NCBI GenBank assembly: GCA_016211955.1
Contig: JACRHX010000029.1
Location: 1-12,330, forward strand
Direction of reading: 5' to 3'
DNA length: 12,330 bases
DNA from: Parcubacteria group bacterium
GTDB taxonomy: Bacteria; Patescibacteriota; Minisyncoccia; UBA6257; JACRHW01
The number at the start of each line of letters is the position of its first letter. Within the stretch, counting starts at the first letter, position 1. Positions 1-5,802 of the stretch are shown piece by piece. The notes under the pieces were generated by a model. That model was given only the letters and a program-made list of their open reading frames with translations, made no database searches and was not told the origin of the DNA. The translations under genes and the position numbers were made by a program.

Positions 1-101
1 AAGGTTGCTACGCACCTCCCCGAGACTTATCGCAGCTACGCTACGTCCTTCATCGCCTTTTAGTGTCTAGGCATCCACCGTGTGCCCTTATTATTACCCG
101 T
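1..101 (-). rRNA. rrl: 23S ribosomal RNA, 5' end (partial)
   Basis: The reverse complement matches the conserved start of bacterial 23S rRNA: CACGGTGGATGCC, then GGCGATGAAGGACGT and CTGCGATAAG follow in the right order and spacing. The gene is read leftwards and continues beyond position 1. The mature 5' end is estimated near 101 by comparison with the E. coli start; processing cannot be seen directly. No 16S 3' end (anti-Shine-Dalgarno region) and no spacer tRNA occur in the next 600 bases upstream, so in this genome the 23S gene appears separated from 16S, unless the spacer is very long or the contig is misassembled. Confidence 0.95.
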
Positions 102-392
102 ATCCAACCAGATAGATATGTATTGCACAACACCTGGAAGGGTGTATTTTGTACAATAGCCTTGCCATCATCTTTCGACTACATGCAAGGACTTGGGGAA
201 ATCGTTTGATCTTTAAAATATACCCTTCGATTCTCCTCAAAATAAAATATTGTGAGGCCGATCGATGGGAAAATGCGATCTACGAAATTACGTTCACTTT
301 TCAAACATCAATCCTCACCATCATCTTCTGATTAGCTTCCTAGCCTATGAGCTTCTTAGGATACCCCTAACGAGCTAACGAGCTAACGAGCT
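102..392 (-). other. Upstream spacer of 23S rRNA, no gene
   Basis: No convincing coding region, tRNA or strong promoter is seen here. On the minus strand around 278-296 the sequence TTTGAAAAGTGAACG resembles the leader often found in 16S-23S spacers just before 23S, so this is probably the transcribed 23S leader. The far end carries three tandem CTAACGAG octamers (367-390). The 60-residue open frame on the plus strand (149-331) has no ribosome-binding site and an unlikely composition, and I do not accept it as a gene. Confidence 0.5.
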
Positions 393-394
393 AA
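367..394. repeat. Tandem octamer repeat CTAACGAG x3.5
   Basis: Three exact CTAACGAG units start at 367, 375 and 383, followed by CTAA. The same octamer, as TTAGCTCG on the plus strand, recurs between smc and rpsP at about 11333-11360. The sharing of one octamer between two unrelated intergenic sites suggests a dispersed short repeat. Confidence 0.8.
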
Positions 395-426
395 AAAAAT
401 ACCGCTTTCGTAAGAAACAAGAGCGG
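393..426 (-). terminator. Rho-independent terminator upstream of the 23S leader
   Basis: On the minus strand CCGCT (426-422) pairs with AGCGG (406-402). Inside it, after one C-A mismatch, TTGT (420-417) pairs with ACGA (411-408) around a TTCTT loop. The stem is followed by TA and seven T residues. It lies about 100 bases after a strong minus-strand promoter and before the 23S gene, so it either ends a small RNA or acts as an attenuator in the rRNA leader. Confidence 0.7.
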
Positions 427-497
427 CTAATGGGGTGCAGAAAAGACCCATTCCTCAAAAGCCGTGAAATTGTTCTCTACTGTTCATCATTGTTTGT
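393..497 (-). ncRNA. Candidate ~105-nt small RNA or rRNA-leader attenuator
   Basis: A good promoter (504-531) and a good terminator (393-426) on the minus strand enclose about 105 bases with no gene of normal size. The transcript would fold into a first hairpin, AATGGG with CCCATT (about 456 to 431), then the terminator hairpin. It also contains a possible 11-codon frame, ATG ATG AAC ... TTT TGA, without a clear ribosome-binding site. It matches no RNA I recognise: I see no SRP, 6S, tmRNA or RNase P signature. It could be a free small RNA or the leader of the 23S transcription unit. No expression evidence is available. Confidence 0.35.
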
Positions 498-503
498 TCT
501 CTT

Positions 504-531
504 ATTGTATTCAAATAAACAAGTATGTCAA
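504..531 (-). promoter_or_regulatory. Sigma-70-type promoter upstream of the 23S region
   Basis: The minus strand shows TTGACA (531-526), a 16-base spacer and TACAAT (509-504). It is the best promoter between the secreted-protein gene and 23S rRNA. A five-unit heptamer repeat lies immediately upstream (541-575). Transcription would begin near 497. Confidence 0.7.
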
Positions 532-540
532 GCAAAAGTT

Positions 541-575
541 CTTAGGACTTAGGATTTAGAACCTAGGACTTAGTA
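541..575. repeat. Heptamer tandem repeat, five units
   Basis: Five 7-bp units start at 541, 548, 555, 562 and 569. The consensus is CTTAGGA: the first two are exact and the other three differ by one or two bases. The array ends 9 bp upstream of the -35 box of the minus-strand promoter, so it could be a multi-site regulator target. It could equally be a neutral repeat. Confidence 0.65.
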
Positions 576-601
576 ACCAAGAATACGCTATTAAACTATC
601 C

Positions 602-639
602 TATCTCCTTTTACTCACGATCGTGAGTAAAAGGAGATA
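602..639. repeat. Perfect 38-bp palindrome
   Basis: Bases 602-620 are exactly complementary to 639-621, with no loop; the centre is ACGATCGT. There is no T-run on either side, so it is not a standard terminator. It lies just beyond the terminator of the secreted-protein gene and could form a cruciform or bind a dimeric protein. Confidence 0.9.
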
Positions 640-653
640 TACTGCGGTAAATT

Positions 654-673
654 AAAAAGCCCCCGCCGGAGCT
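654..673 (-). terminator. Terminator of the small secreted-protein gene
   Basis: On the minus strand AGCTCC (673-668) pairs with GGGGCT (663-658) around a GGCG loop, with one G-T pair. T residues follow. It lies 21 bases after the stop codon at 694. Confidence 0.75.
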
Positions 674-693
674 CGTTATTATTGTTGCTGTGT

Positions 694-1119
694 CTACTTC
701 AAAAAGAGATAGAGGAGAAGTCTCGTTCCCGTAAGTGGGGTTGTAACTACTGCTGCACGTACCTGGTCATTAGCTAATTCATTAGCAATAGCTTCGTATC
801 CTTTATCAGTAGGGTCAACATCTACTACGCATAACCTGCCCTCCCTATAGGGTTCTTGTCCCTCCTTAAGATCAGTAATAAGCACTAGCTTTGATTGAGC
901 ACCATAGGGGGACATACGAAACGTATACGCAGCTTGAACATGACCTGCATACTTACCCAATTCCTGTTCCAACGCTCTTGGGTCAACGTATGAAATGGTA
1001 ACAACATTTCCTTTTCGCTCAACCTTTGGAAGAGAATCATCATTGGGCGCTGCACTTCCCGCCTTCGAGATACACCAGAAAAAAGACATTACCAGAAGAA
1101 GAGTTGCAAATTTCCTCAT
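694..1119 (-). CDS. Small secreted protein of unknown function
   Basis: This 141-residue protein begins with a clear signal peptide: MRKF, then a hydrophobic stretch to about residue 22 and an AGSAA cleavage region. No lipobox is convincing. The mature part, about 115 residues, has no motif I recognise; it contains VTISYVDP, a KLVLITDL strand and a hydrophobic C-terminus ending TRLLLYLFLK. The start is supported by GGGAGG 9 bases upstream. The gene is transcribed alone: a TTGACA-N17-TATCCT promoter at 1192-1220, a leader of about 66 bases with a 27-nt hairpin, and a terminator at 654-673. Export is likely; function is unknown. Confidence 0.75.
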   Translation of the reverse strand: MRKFATLLLVMSFFWCISKAGSAAPNDDSLPKVERKGNVVTISYVDPRALEQELGKYAGHVQAAYTFRMSPYGAQSKLVLITDLKEGQEPYREGRLCVVDVDPTDKGYEAIANELANDQVRAAVVTTPLTGTRLLLYLFLK

Positions 1120-1138
1120 TTTGTTTTTCCTCCCATGG

Positions 1139-1165
1139 CCCTCTTTCGCATAAAGCGATAGAGGG
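1139..1165 (-). promoter_or_regulatory. 27-nt palindromic hairpin in the 5' leader
   Basis: On the minus strand CCCTCT pairs with AGAGGG and, after an A-A mismatch, TCGC pairs with GCGA around TTTAT. It ends 4 bases before the GGGAGG ribosome-binding site. A palindrome of the same length and related sequence lies at the same place in front of the gene at 7829-8242. On the plus strand it is followed by five T and would look like a terminator, but no plus-strand gene precedes it. Confidence 0.6.
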
Positions 1166-1191
1166 TTTTTATTCTGAAAGAACTAATAATG

Positions 1192-1220
1192 AGGATACTA
1201 AAAAATACCAACCCTGTCAA
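1192..1220 (-). promoter_or_regulatory. Promoter of the small secreted-protein gene
   Basis: The minus strand shows TTGACA (1220-1215), a 17-base spacer and TATCCT (1197-1192). Transcription would start near 1185, giving a leader of about 66 bases. The -35 box overlaps the T-run of an upstream hairpin (1219-1246). Confidence 0.7.
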
Positions 1221-1246
1221 AAAGACCCTTCGATTACACTCAGGGT
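1219..1246 (-). terminator. Possible second terminator after pspA
   Basis: On the minus strand ACCCT (1246-1242) and AGGGT (1229-1225) form a short stem, followed by CTTTTT. The stem is only 5 bp with a 12-base loop, so it is weaker than the terminator at 1294-1315. The sequence resembles the CCCTGAGYGTARTCGAAGGG repeat often seen in metagenome-derived genomes; that link is from memory and was not checked. Confidence 0.4.
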
Positions 1247-1293
1247 GCTCAAAATTGTAATTGCGTAAACGGCGCAAACAATTTTAGCAAAAT

Positions 1294-1315
1294 AAAAGCC
1301 CCCAATAGGATGGGG
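1294..1315 (-). terminator. Terminator of the pspA operon
   Basis: On the minus strand CCCCA (1315-1311) pairs with TGGGG (1304-1300), followed by GC and TTTT. It lies about 27 bases past the pspA stop codon at 1342. Confidence 0.7.
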
Positions 1316-1341
1316 ACAAACTTAAATATCACTTTACAAAA

Positions 1342-1578
1342 TTAGAGGGGCTGGGTAACCTTACCACTCGAAGAAAACTCAGCCTTGAGAGCTTCGAGGC
1401 AGGCATCCGCTTCAGCAGAACGCAGCACCTCTTCAGGAGAATCCTCTGTGGGCCGCACATTCGCCAACTCCTGTTGCAACCTCGCGTCGGAAACATCCTT
1501 ACGCTTCAAGGCTCTGGCACGAACGTCAGCCACAGAAGATGAGATCTGATTAGCCTGTTTGAGGGGCAGCGGTAGCAT
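1342..1578 (-). CDS. PspA/IM30 C-terminal part, out of frame with the N-terminal part
   Basis: This frame continues the PspA-like protein that stops at 1550. It reads LKQANQISSSVADVRARALK, then a long charged helix with TEDSPEEVLRSAEADACLEALKAEF, as expected for the last helices of PspA family proteins. Its only ATG (1578) lacks a good ribosome-binding site and lies inside the upstream frame, so it is probably not an independent gene. Removing one C from the CCCC run at about 1562-1565 joins the two frames into a 235-residue protein, close to the usual 220-235 residues for the family. Base error, true mutation and programmed +1 frameshift cannot be told apart here. Confidence 0.65.
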   Translation of the reverse strand: MLPLPLKQANQISSSVADVRARALKRKDVSDARLQQELANVRPTEDSPEEVLRSAEADACLEALKAEFSSSGKVTQPL

Positions 1579-2050
1579 TATCCTGAGCCTTTGTTGCGCT
1601 ATCGGTCGCCTGAATTTCCTTGAGAGCCGCCTCCATCTGACTGCGCTTCTTCTTCAAACCATCGAGGGCTTGCTTGAGGCCGTCGAGAGCTTGCGTTGCT
1701 GCAGTTTTCGCCGCTTCGTTTGTCGCCAACTCCTTGTTAATATCAACAATCTGCGCAGCATAGGTCTTTGCCTTCCAATCATCCGACGAATCATCGTTAC
1801 TGAGAACACTCTTTGCAGCAGCCCGAAGCGTTTCCTTCCTGCCATTGAGACCATTAACAACACGGACGAAACCGTTAACTACTCCAACCTGTTGAGCATT
1901 TGAATCCATGACCTGCTCAATGGCGTGTTCGAGATCACGTAGGTACTGTTCGATCGCAGCCGGAGAATTCAAATCGATCATCTTGTTCAAAAGCTCATGG
2001 ACTGTTCCAAGAAAAGACAAACGCAATTTTCCAAAAATGCTCATACTCAT
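1550..2050 (-). CDS. pspA: PspA/IM30 family membrane-stress protein, N-terminal part (frameshifted)
   Basis: The protein begins MSMSIFGKLRLSFLGTVHELL, typical of the membrane-binding N-terminal helix of PspA/IM30/Vipp1. Long helical stretches follow (LRDLEHAIEQVMDSNAQQV, then an alanine- and lysine-rich coiled coil to about residue 150). Family members assemble into ring or rod oligomers on the inner face of the cell membrane and protect it under stress. As written it stops after 166 residues; the rest lies in the next frame (1342-1578), with one extra base near 1562-1565. The start at 2050 is chosen because GGGAGG lies 10 bases upstream; the open frame further upstream is a shadow of the TPM gene. 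It overlaps the end of the TPM-domain gene by 56 bases, so the two are probably co-transcribed. Confidence 0.85.
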   Translation of the reverse strand: MSMSIFGKLRLSFLGTVHELLNKMIDLNSPAAIEQYLRDLEHAIEQVMDSNAQQVGVVNGFVRVVNGLNGRKETLRAAAKSVLSNDDSSDDWKAKTYAAQIVDINKELATNEAAKTAATQALDGLKQALDGLKKKRSQMEAALKEIQATDSATKAQDNATAAPQTG

Positions 2051-4190
2051 AGTGGTGATTCCTCCCTTGAATTGTTGAGAAGGCTCCCCCTCCTCGTGGG
2101 TCTTGTTGCTTGTTAGGCAATGGGAACATCTCCTCCTTATCTTCGGCATCTTCAAGAAGGTCAATACGCGCCTGAAGATCGTTAGTCCTCTCTGCAGATC
2201 CAAGTTTATCCTTTGCTGTGGCAAGGTTGTTCTTCGCAGTCTTGCCCACATCACTCTTGTGATCATCAATGTATTCCTCTGCCTTAGAAACAGCCGCCTT
2301 TGCATCACGCAGTGCCGTGACCGCCTTCGTACGAATACGCTCTACGGCCTCATGCTCCTTACGCGCCTCAGCAAGAATTCCATCAATTGTCTTATGGGCA
2401 GCCTTCACCGCCCTCACAATGTCTAGATAATCAGGCCTATCTCCAACTAATCGCCTTGTGGCATCTTCCACAGCTGCCGTTGCCTTCTGCAAATCATTCC
2501 ACAAGCTATCTTTGATATCATCATCGTAGGTGTGAATATACGTATTTGCCCTTTCGATATCCTTGCGCGCTGCAGCTATTTCACTCGCAACATTACCCTT
2601 TGCCTCAGCAAGACTTTGAGCAATGGCCCCAATCGATCGGATAAACGACTCAGCCTCATCAAGCCATCGGTTGATAGCAGTAACAGCAGCTTCTGCTTCA
2701 CTCCACTTCGCCATATCCATAGAAGTTGTGTCGAATGAAGAAAATGCGCTAAGTGCCATCTGAACGCGCTTTGATGCCTCGATACCATTTCCCTTTACTG
2801 ATTCGAGGCTTGTTGCAGCATATTGAGTTCGCAAGCTTGCAAGCAAGGTGACACCAGCATCAACCTTCTCGTGTACCGTCTGACCCCTTTGTCTTAGTGC
2901 AGTCACCTGATCATCAAGGCTCTTCTTCCGAACAACAATCGCCTGTACCTTTGTAACGGCATCGCTCGCCTTTTGAGTCGCACTCGCAATACAAGTAAGT
3001 ACATCGGCAAATCGCTTCTCTTCGAGTGCTTTATCTGCATCACGAAGAATAGTCTCAGCGGTATTCATATCGTTTACGAAATCTTCGACAGGAAATCCCT
3101 GATCCTTAATGGTGTTTACTTTTGTGAAACCGCCTTGAACACTCGCACGCGCGGCACTTAACTGGTTAGGAATTTCTTCGATTTTTTTTTCCCATTCAGC
3201 AACCTTTCTCGTTGCTCCATCGAGTAGCTCCTGACTATTTTGAAGATCTCTCGTTACCGCCTTATACGTGTTTTCCATCTCGCGATACTCTGCCGAAGAA
3301 AGATTTGGCACATCAGGATTTCCCGCACTATGGTCCGCATCGCTATAAGAAGTAGTGGCACGACTAATCGTAGTTTCTGCGGTAGTGAGAGTATTCGTAA
3401 GTTCATTGAAATCGCCACGAGGAATCTTGGTACTCAAAGCATTCACCTGAATCTTGGGCAATTCCATAGCATCTTGCATCCGCACAATGCGATCTGATGC
3501 CGCCTGCTTTGCAAGCTTCGCCGCCTGTTGCGCAGCACGACGATCGTCGCGTCCCTTCATGAAACCTGAGATAAAGATGAAAAGAAAATATACGCCTGCT
3601 CCACCACCAACAAGAAACATCATCATTCGAAGAACATGCCACAATCCAGAAAAGTCGGCACCAGGACCATTATTGATAATGGTAGTTGCCCCACCCGAAT
3701 GGGCTTGAGCCTGAACCACGTTTGCAAGTTCAGTGAGACCACCTACAAATGCTCCGACATTATCCCCCGACTTAAGACGTGGGTTCATAATATCGGTACG
3801 AATTCTAGAGGCCTGTTTTGCAATTGATGCATCATACTCACCGCCAGCTGAAATAATAAGCTTGTGCTCTCTCATGGAAACCATCACTACTACAAGATTA
3901 CTTTTCCTACCACCATTTGGTGAGCGCCAAGAAGCATAATTTCTCTGATATTCTTGCACGAGATAATCAATACTCGCTGCCCCGCCCAAGGTAGAAACTG
4001 TCCTCACGCGAACATCGGCACCCACAGCGACAAGCTTCTGCGCAGCAGCCTCTACTTCACCCAATCCAGAACCAAAGATACCGGCATTATCAACGACTAG
4101 CTCATTTCCAGTTTCTGCAAACACCGAATAACTAGACATCAACACCATAATCAATACAAATACAAAAGAAACGAAACTTCGTATCTTCAT
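1995..4190 (-). CDS. TPM-domain membrane-anchored coiled-coil protein
   Basis: This 731-residue protein has a signal peptide (residues 1-25), a TPM domain (about 28-165, with VVDNAGIFG and later VVVMVSMREHKLIISAGGEYD), a transmembrane helix (about 187-210), then about 500 residues of charged, alanine-rich coiled coil. TPM domains of the YgcG type occur in exported proteins; here the domain would face outward and the coiled coil inward. The tail after about residue 700 (GGGAFSTIQGRNHHYEYEHF onward) is read out of frame over the start of pspA and may not be a conserved part. GGGGAGG stands 9 bases before the ATG, and a TTGACA-N17-TATAGA promoter precedes it. Its position before pspA suggests a joint membrane-stress function; that is inference. 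Confidence 0.8.
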   Translation of the reverse strand: MKIRSFVSFVFVLIMVLMSSYSVFAETGNELVVDNAGIFGSGLGEVEAAAQKLVAVGADVRVRTVSTLGGAASIDYLVQEYQRNYASWRSPNGGRKSNLVVVMVSMREHKLIISAGGEYDASIAKQASRIRTDIMNPRLKSGDNVGAFVGGLTELANVVQAQAHSGGATTIINNGPGADFSGLWHVLRMMMFLVGGGAGVYFLFIFISGFMKGRDDRRAAQQAAKLAKQAASDRIVRMQDAMELPKIQVNALSTKIPRGDFNELTNTLTTAETTISRATTSYSDADHSAGNPDVPNLSSAEYREMENTYKAVTRDLQNSQELLDGATRKVAEWEKKIEEIPNQLSAARASVQGGFTKVNTIKDQGFPVEDFVNDMNTAETILRDADKALEEKRFADVLTCIASATQKASDAVTKVQAIVVRKKSLDDQVTALRQRGQTVHEKVDAGVTLLASLRTQYAATSLESVKGNGIEASKRVQMALSAFSSFDTTSMDMAKWSEAEAAVTAINRWLDEAESFIRSIGAIAQSLAEAKGNVASEIAAARKDIERANTYIHTYDDDIKDSLWNDLQKATAAVEDATRRLVGDRPDYLDIVRAVKAAHKTIDGILAEARKEHEAVERIRTKAVTALRDAKAAVSKAEEYIDDHKSDVGKTAKNNLATAKDKLGSAERTNDLQARIDLLEDAEDKEEMFPLPNKQQDPRGGGAFSTIQGRNHHYEYEHFWKIAFVFSWNSP

Positions 4191-4253
4191 AGTGTATTAC
4201 CTCCCCTTTTTCCCTACTTTTGGACCATCAGGCCCATTTTCAAGGAATGGTAT

Positions 4254-4290
4254 TCTATAGCATATATCTTATATTATGTCAAAAATGACA
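4254..4290 (-). promoter_or_regulatory. Promoter and possible operator of the TPM-pspA operon
   Basis: The minus strand shows TTGACA (4282-4277), a 17-base spacer and TATAGA (4259-4254). An inverted repeat, TGTCA-N4-TGACA (4277-4290), overlaps the -35 box and could be a repressor site. The leader of about 55 bases contains a small GGGCC/GGTCC hairpin and a strong ribosome-binding site. Confidence 0.65.
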
Positions 4291-4296
4291 TGCAAA

Positions 4297-4321
4297 CAAA
4301 CCCGCCTTTTGGGCGGGTTTG
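4297..4321 (-). terminator. Terminator of the TM-helix membrane protein gene
   Basis: CAAACCCGCC (4297-4306) pairs perfectly with GGCGGGTTTG (4312-4321) around a 5-base loop. On the minus strand it is followed by TTTGC. It lies 26 bases after the stop codon at 4347 and just before the promoter of the TPM gene, separating the two units. Confidence 0.8.
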
Positions 4322-4346
4322 AAAGTTATGTTAGGAAACGAGATAC

Positions 4347-5030
4347 CTATTTCATTTCTACGATTCTGCGGAAGCGATCGATAATGTGCTCAGCATACGC
4401 CTTGCCTCCTAATCCGAATGCCAAACCTCCAGCGATAGCAAGCATTGCAACAATACCTGTTACTACGATTGAAACAATCGTCTCTGCAACTTGTAATTGA
4501 AGGAGAGATGCAAACAAACCAAAGATAAAGATTGCCCACCATGCAATGGCGCCAACGAGCTCTGAACCTGCAAGCTCAGCACCCTTTGCTGATGCACCAA
4601 CAAACATTTTTACCACGTTTGCCACCCATACGGTTGCGAGCATAATTACGGTTGCTGCAAACACGCTAGGAAGATACGCCATTACCTGCGCCAAAAACTG
4701 TGAGAATTGTGGTAATCCAAGGATATCAGAAACTGCAATAAGGAACCCGATCATGACAAACCAGTAAACAAGTCTCCCTAAGAAATGTCCCGAATGCAAA
4801 CGCATTCCCCCACGTGATACTACTTCTTCAAACCCTGCTTTTTTAAGTAAGGAGTCAACTTGTGCGAGTGTAACAATTTTTTCTACTAATGTTCCAAGAC
4901 CGGCTGCTACAATCCACCCTACAAGAAGGGTAAGGAGGGCACCAACAAGTGCTGGGATAAACGACGCAGTACTCCTCCCAAGCTGGGTAAGAGACTGAAA
5001 TAAAATATCAAGCCATGCCTGAACTGTCAT
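4347..5030 (-). CDS. MscS-related conserved TM-helix membrane protein
   Basis: This 227-residue protein has about five hydrophobic helices (residues 22-45, 83-106, 114-143, 158-178 and 184-207). The last one reads AIAGGLAFGLGGKAYAEHII, the glycine- and alanine-rich helix typical of the conserved TM-helix family (PF05552), which resembles the pore helix of MscS mechanosensitive channels. It lacks the large cytoplasmic beta and alpha/beta domains of full MscS, so it may be a small channel or channel-like protein. No Shine-Dalgarno sequence precedes the ATG; TACAAT lies 5 bases upstream, so a leaderless mRNA is possible. It is followed by its own terminator and then by the TPM-pspA unit in the same direction, which fits a membrane-stress neighbourhood. 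Confidence 0.75.
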   Translation of the reverse strand: MTVQAWLDILFQSLTQLGRSTASFIPALVGALLTLLVGWIVAAGLGTLVEKIVTLAQVDSLLKKAGFEEVVSRGGMRLHSGHFLGRLVYWFVMIGFLIAVSDILGLPQFSQFLAQVMAYLPSVFAATVIMLATVWVANVVKMFVGASAKGAELAGSELVGAIAWWAIFIFGLFASLLQLQVAETIVSIVVTGIVAMLAIAGGLAFGLGGKAYAEHIIDRFRRIVEMK

Positions 5031-5229
5031 ATGTTATTGTAAATACAAATTAATAGTAATAGTTGCTTTGTGTTTTTTCTATTGGTTCTTCGACAATGAA
5101 TATCAATAGCACAAAGATGTAGACCAAAAAAATAATACGACCTTTTGGTTCCCTTGTGTGGGAATACTCTCTATGTACATTTATACTATCACAAGAATAC
5201 AAGCAAGAAAATAGGATGTATGTGGATAT
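5031..5229. other. AT-rich spacer, no gene
   Basis: No coding region is supported. A small hairpin (TTCCC 5149-5153 with GGGAA 5160-5164) and TATAAA-like sequences on the minus strand might form a weak terminator or promoter between the acetyltransferase and the TM-helix gene, but none is clear. Confidence 0.4.
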
Positions 5230-5630
5230 CTAATGTCTTCTTGCTATTGAATACAACGCCTTTTCAAGCTGACCACGTTTTATGTGAGGCATTTGATAGC
5301 TATAGTAATCTTCATGACCATCTATCTTCGTCCAACCATGGTTTTCATACATATGTTTCGCGGGACTATTCTCGCTTATCGCATTACAAAGAATTCCTGG
5401 TTTCCTTTTTGAATCTAAAAATGTATTAATCTCCCCCAGTACAGCACGACCCAAACCGCTTCCCCGAGATTCCTCTCGAATAAAAACAAACTCAACATAA
5501 TAAAACGGAAAGGGATCATTCCGATATTGAAGCTCCGCAAAACCTATAGATTCCCCCCCCCATCGGTGGTAAGGTTTATTCTATGCACCCGCTCCTTATT
5601 TTCAGCAGGCTTCGTATACTTAAATTTCAT
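5230..5630 (-). CDS. GNAT family N-acetyltransferase, interrupted at a G9 run
   Basis: The protein starts MKFKYTKPAENKERVHRINL at 5630 and stops soon after a run of nine G (minus strand, 5561-5553). The next frame then continues ESIGFAELQYRND, YYVEFVFIREESRGSGLGRAVL and NAISENSPAKHMYENHGWTKI to the stop at 5230. RGSGLGRAVL is the acetyl-CoA-binding motif A (Q/RxxGxG/A) and the ENSPAKHMYENHGW stretch is motif B, so this is a GNAT acetyltransferase; the substrate is unknown. Adding one G gives a continuous 133-residue protein. A long homopolymer is a classic site of slipped-strand variation, but also of sequencing error. Only a weak ribosome-binding site is seen. Confidence 0.75.
5553..5561. 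repeat. Nine-base C/G homopolymer inside the acetyltransferase gene
   Basis: Nine C on the plus strand (nine G in the gene). Tract lengths of 7 or 10 would restore the reading frame. It is the longest G/C run in the window. Confidence 0.9.
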
Positions 5631-5679
5631 CGTTTCCATAGATTCTTAAAAAGTTTTATGGTACAACTAAATCTAAGGA

Positions 5680-5715
5680 GGGCCCATGGTTCAGTGGTAG
5701 AACACCGCATTTTCA
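5680..5715 (+). pseudogene. 5' half of tRNA-Glu(TTC), cut at the anticodon loop
   Basis: GGGCCCA (acceptor strand), TG, GTTC-AGTGGTA-GAAC (D arm) and CCGCA (anticodon 5' stem) are followed by TTTTCA, which places TTC at the anticodon (5712-5714). The 3' side of the anticodon stem, the T arm and the matching acceptor strand are missing. Instead a CCCCGTTAGAA repeat end begins at 5716. No matching 3' half is found in the window. It is either a truncated relic or, less likely, one half of a split tRNA. Confidence 0.65.
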
Positions 5716-5726
5716 CCCCGTTAGAA
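5716..5726 (+). repeat. Single end of the CCCCGTTAGA palindromic element
   Basis: CCCCGTTAGAA is identical to the left end of the complete copies at 5803 and 11730 for the first ten or more bases, and it is preceded by TTCA, similar to the TCCA in front of the others. No matching right end follows before tRNA-Ala begins at 5732, so this is a lone or decayed end. Confidence 0.7.
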
Positions 5727-5731
5727 ATTAA

Positions 5732-5802
5732 GGGCTCGTAGTAAAGTGGTATTACGCCGCATTCGCATTGCGGAGGCAGGAGTCCGATTCTCCTCGAGTC
5801 CA
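5732..5802 (+). tRNA. tRNA-Ala (anticodon CGC)
   Basis: The cloverleaf is complete. The acceptor GGGCTCG pairs with CGAGTCC (5795-5801), including G3-U70, the identity element of tRNA-Ala. The D arm is GTAA-AGTGGTA-TTAC; the anticodon stem is CCGCA/TGCGG with loop TTCGCAT; the T stem is AGGAG/CTCCT. Base A5802 is the discriminator and CCA is not encoded. The T loop reads TCCGATT, with C where U55 is nearly always found, so its function is slightly uncertain. A palindromic element starts at the next base. Confidence 0.85.

Noticed and set aside
541..575. CRISPR-like repeat array
   Set aside because: Units of 7 bp without spacers are a simple tandem repeat; no cas gene or spaced repeat exists in the window.
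694..1119. Lipoprotein signal in the small secreted protein
   Set aside because: The only early cysteine is preceded by SFFW, which does not fit a lipobox; a normal signal peptide fits better.
1026..1268. Plus-strand open frame of 80 codons
   Set aside because: It overlaps the signal-peptide region of a supported gene and its promoter and leader, and resembles no protein.
2051..2308. N-terminal extension of the PspA frame
   Set aside because: It is the shadow of the TPM gene; a GGGAGG site and the family-typical MSIFGKL start place the true start at 2050.
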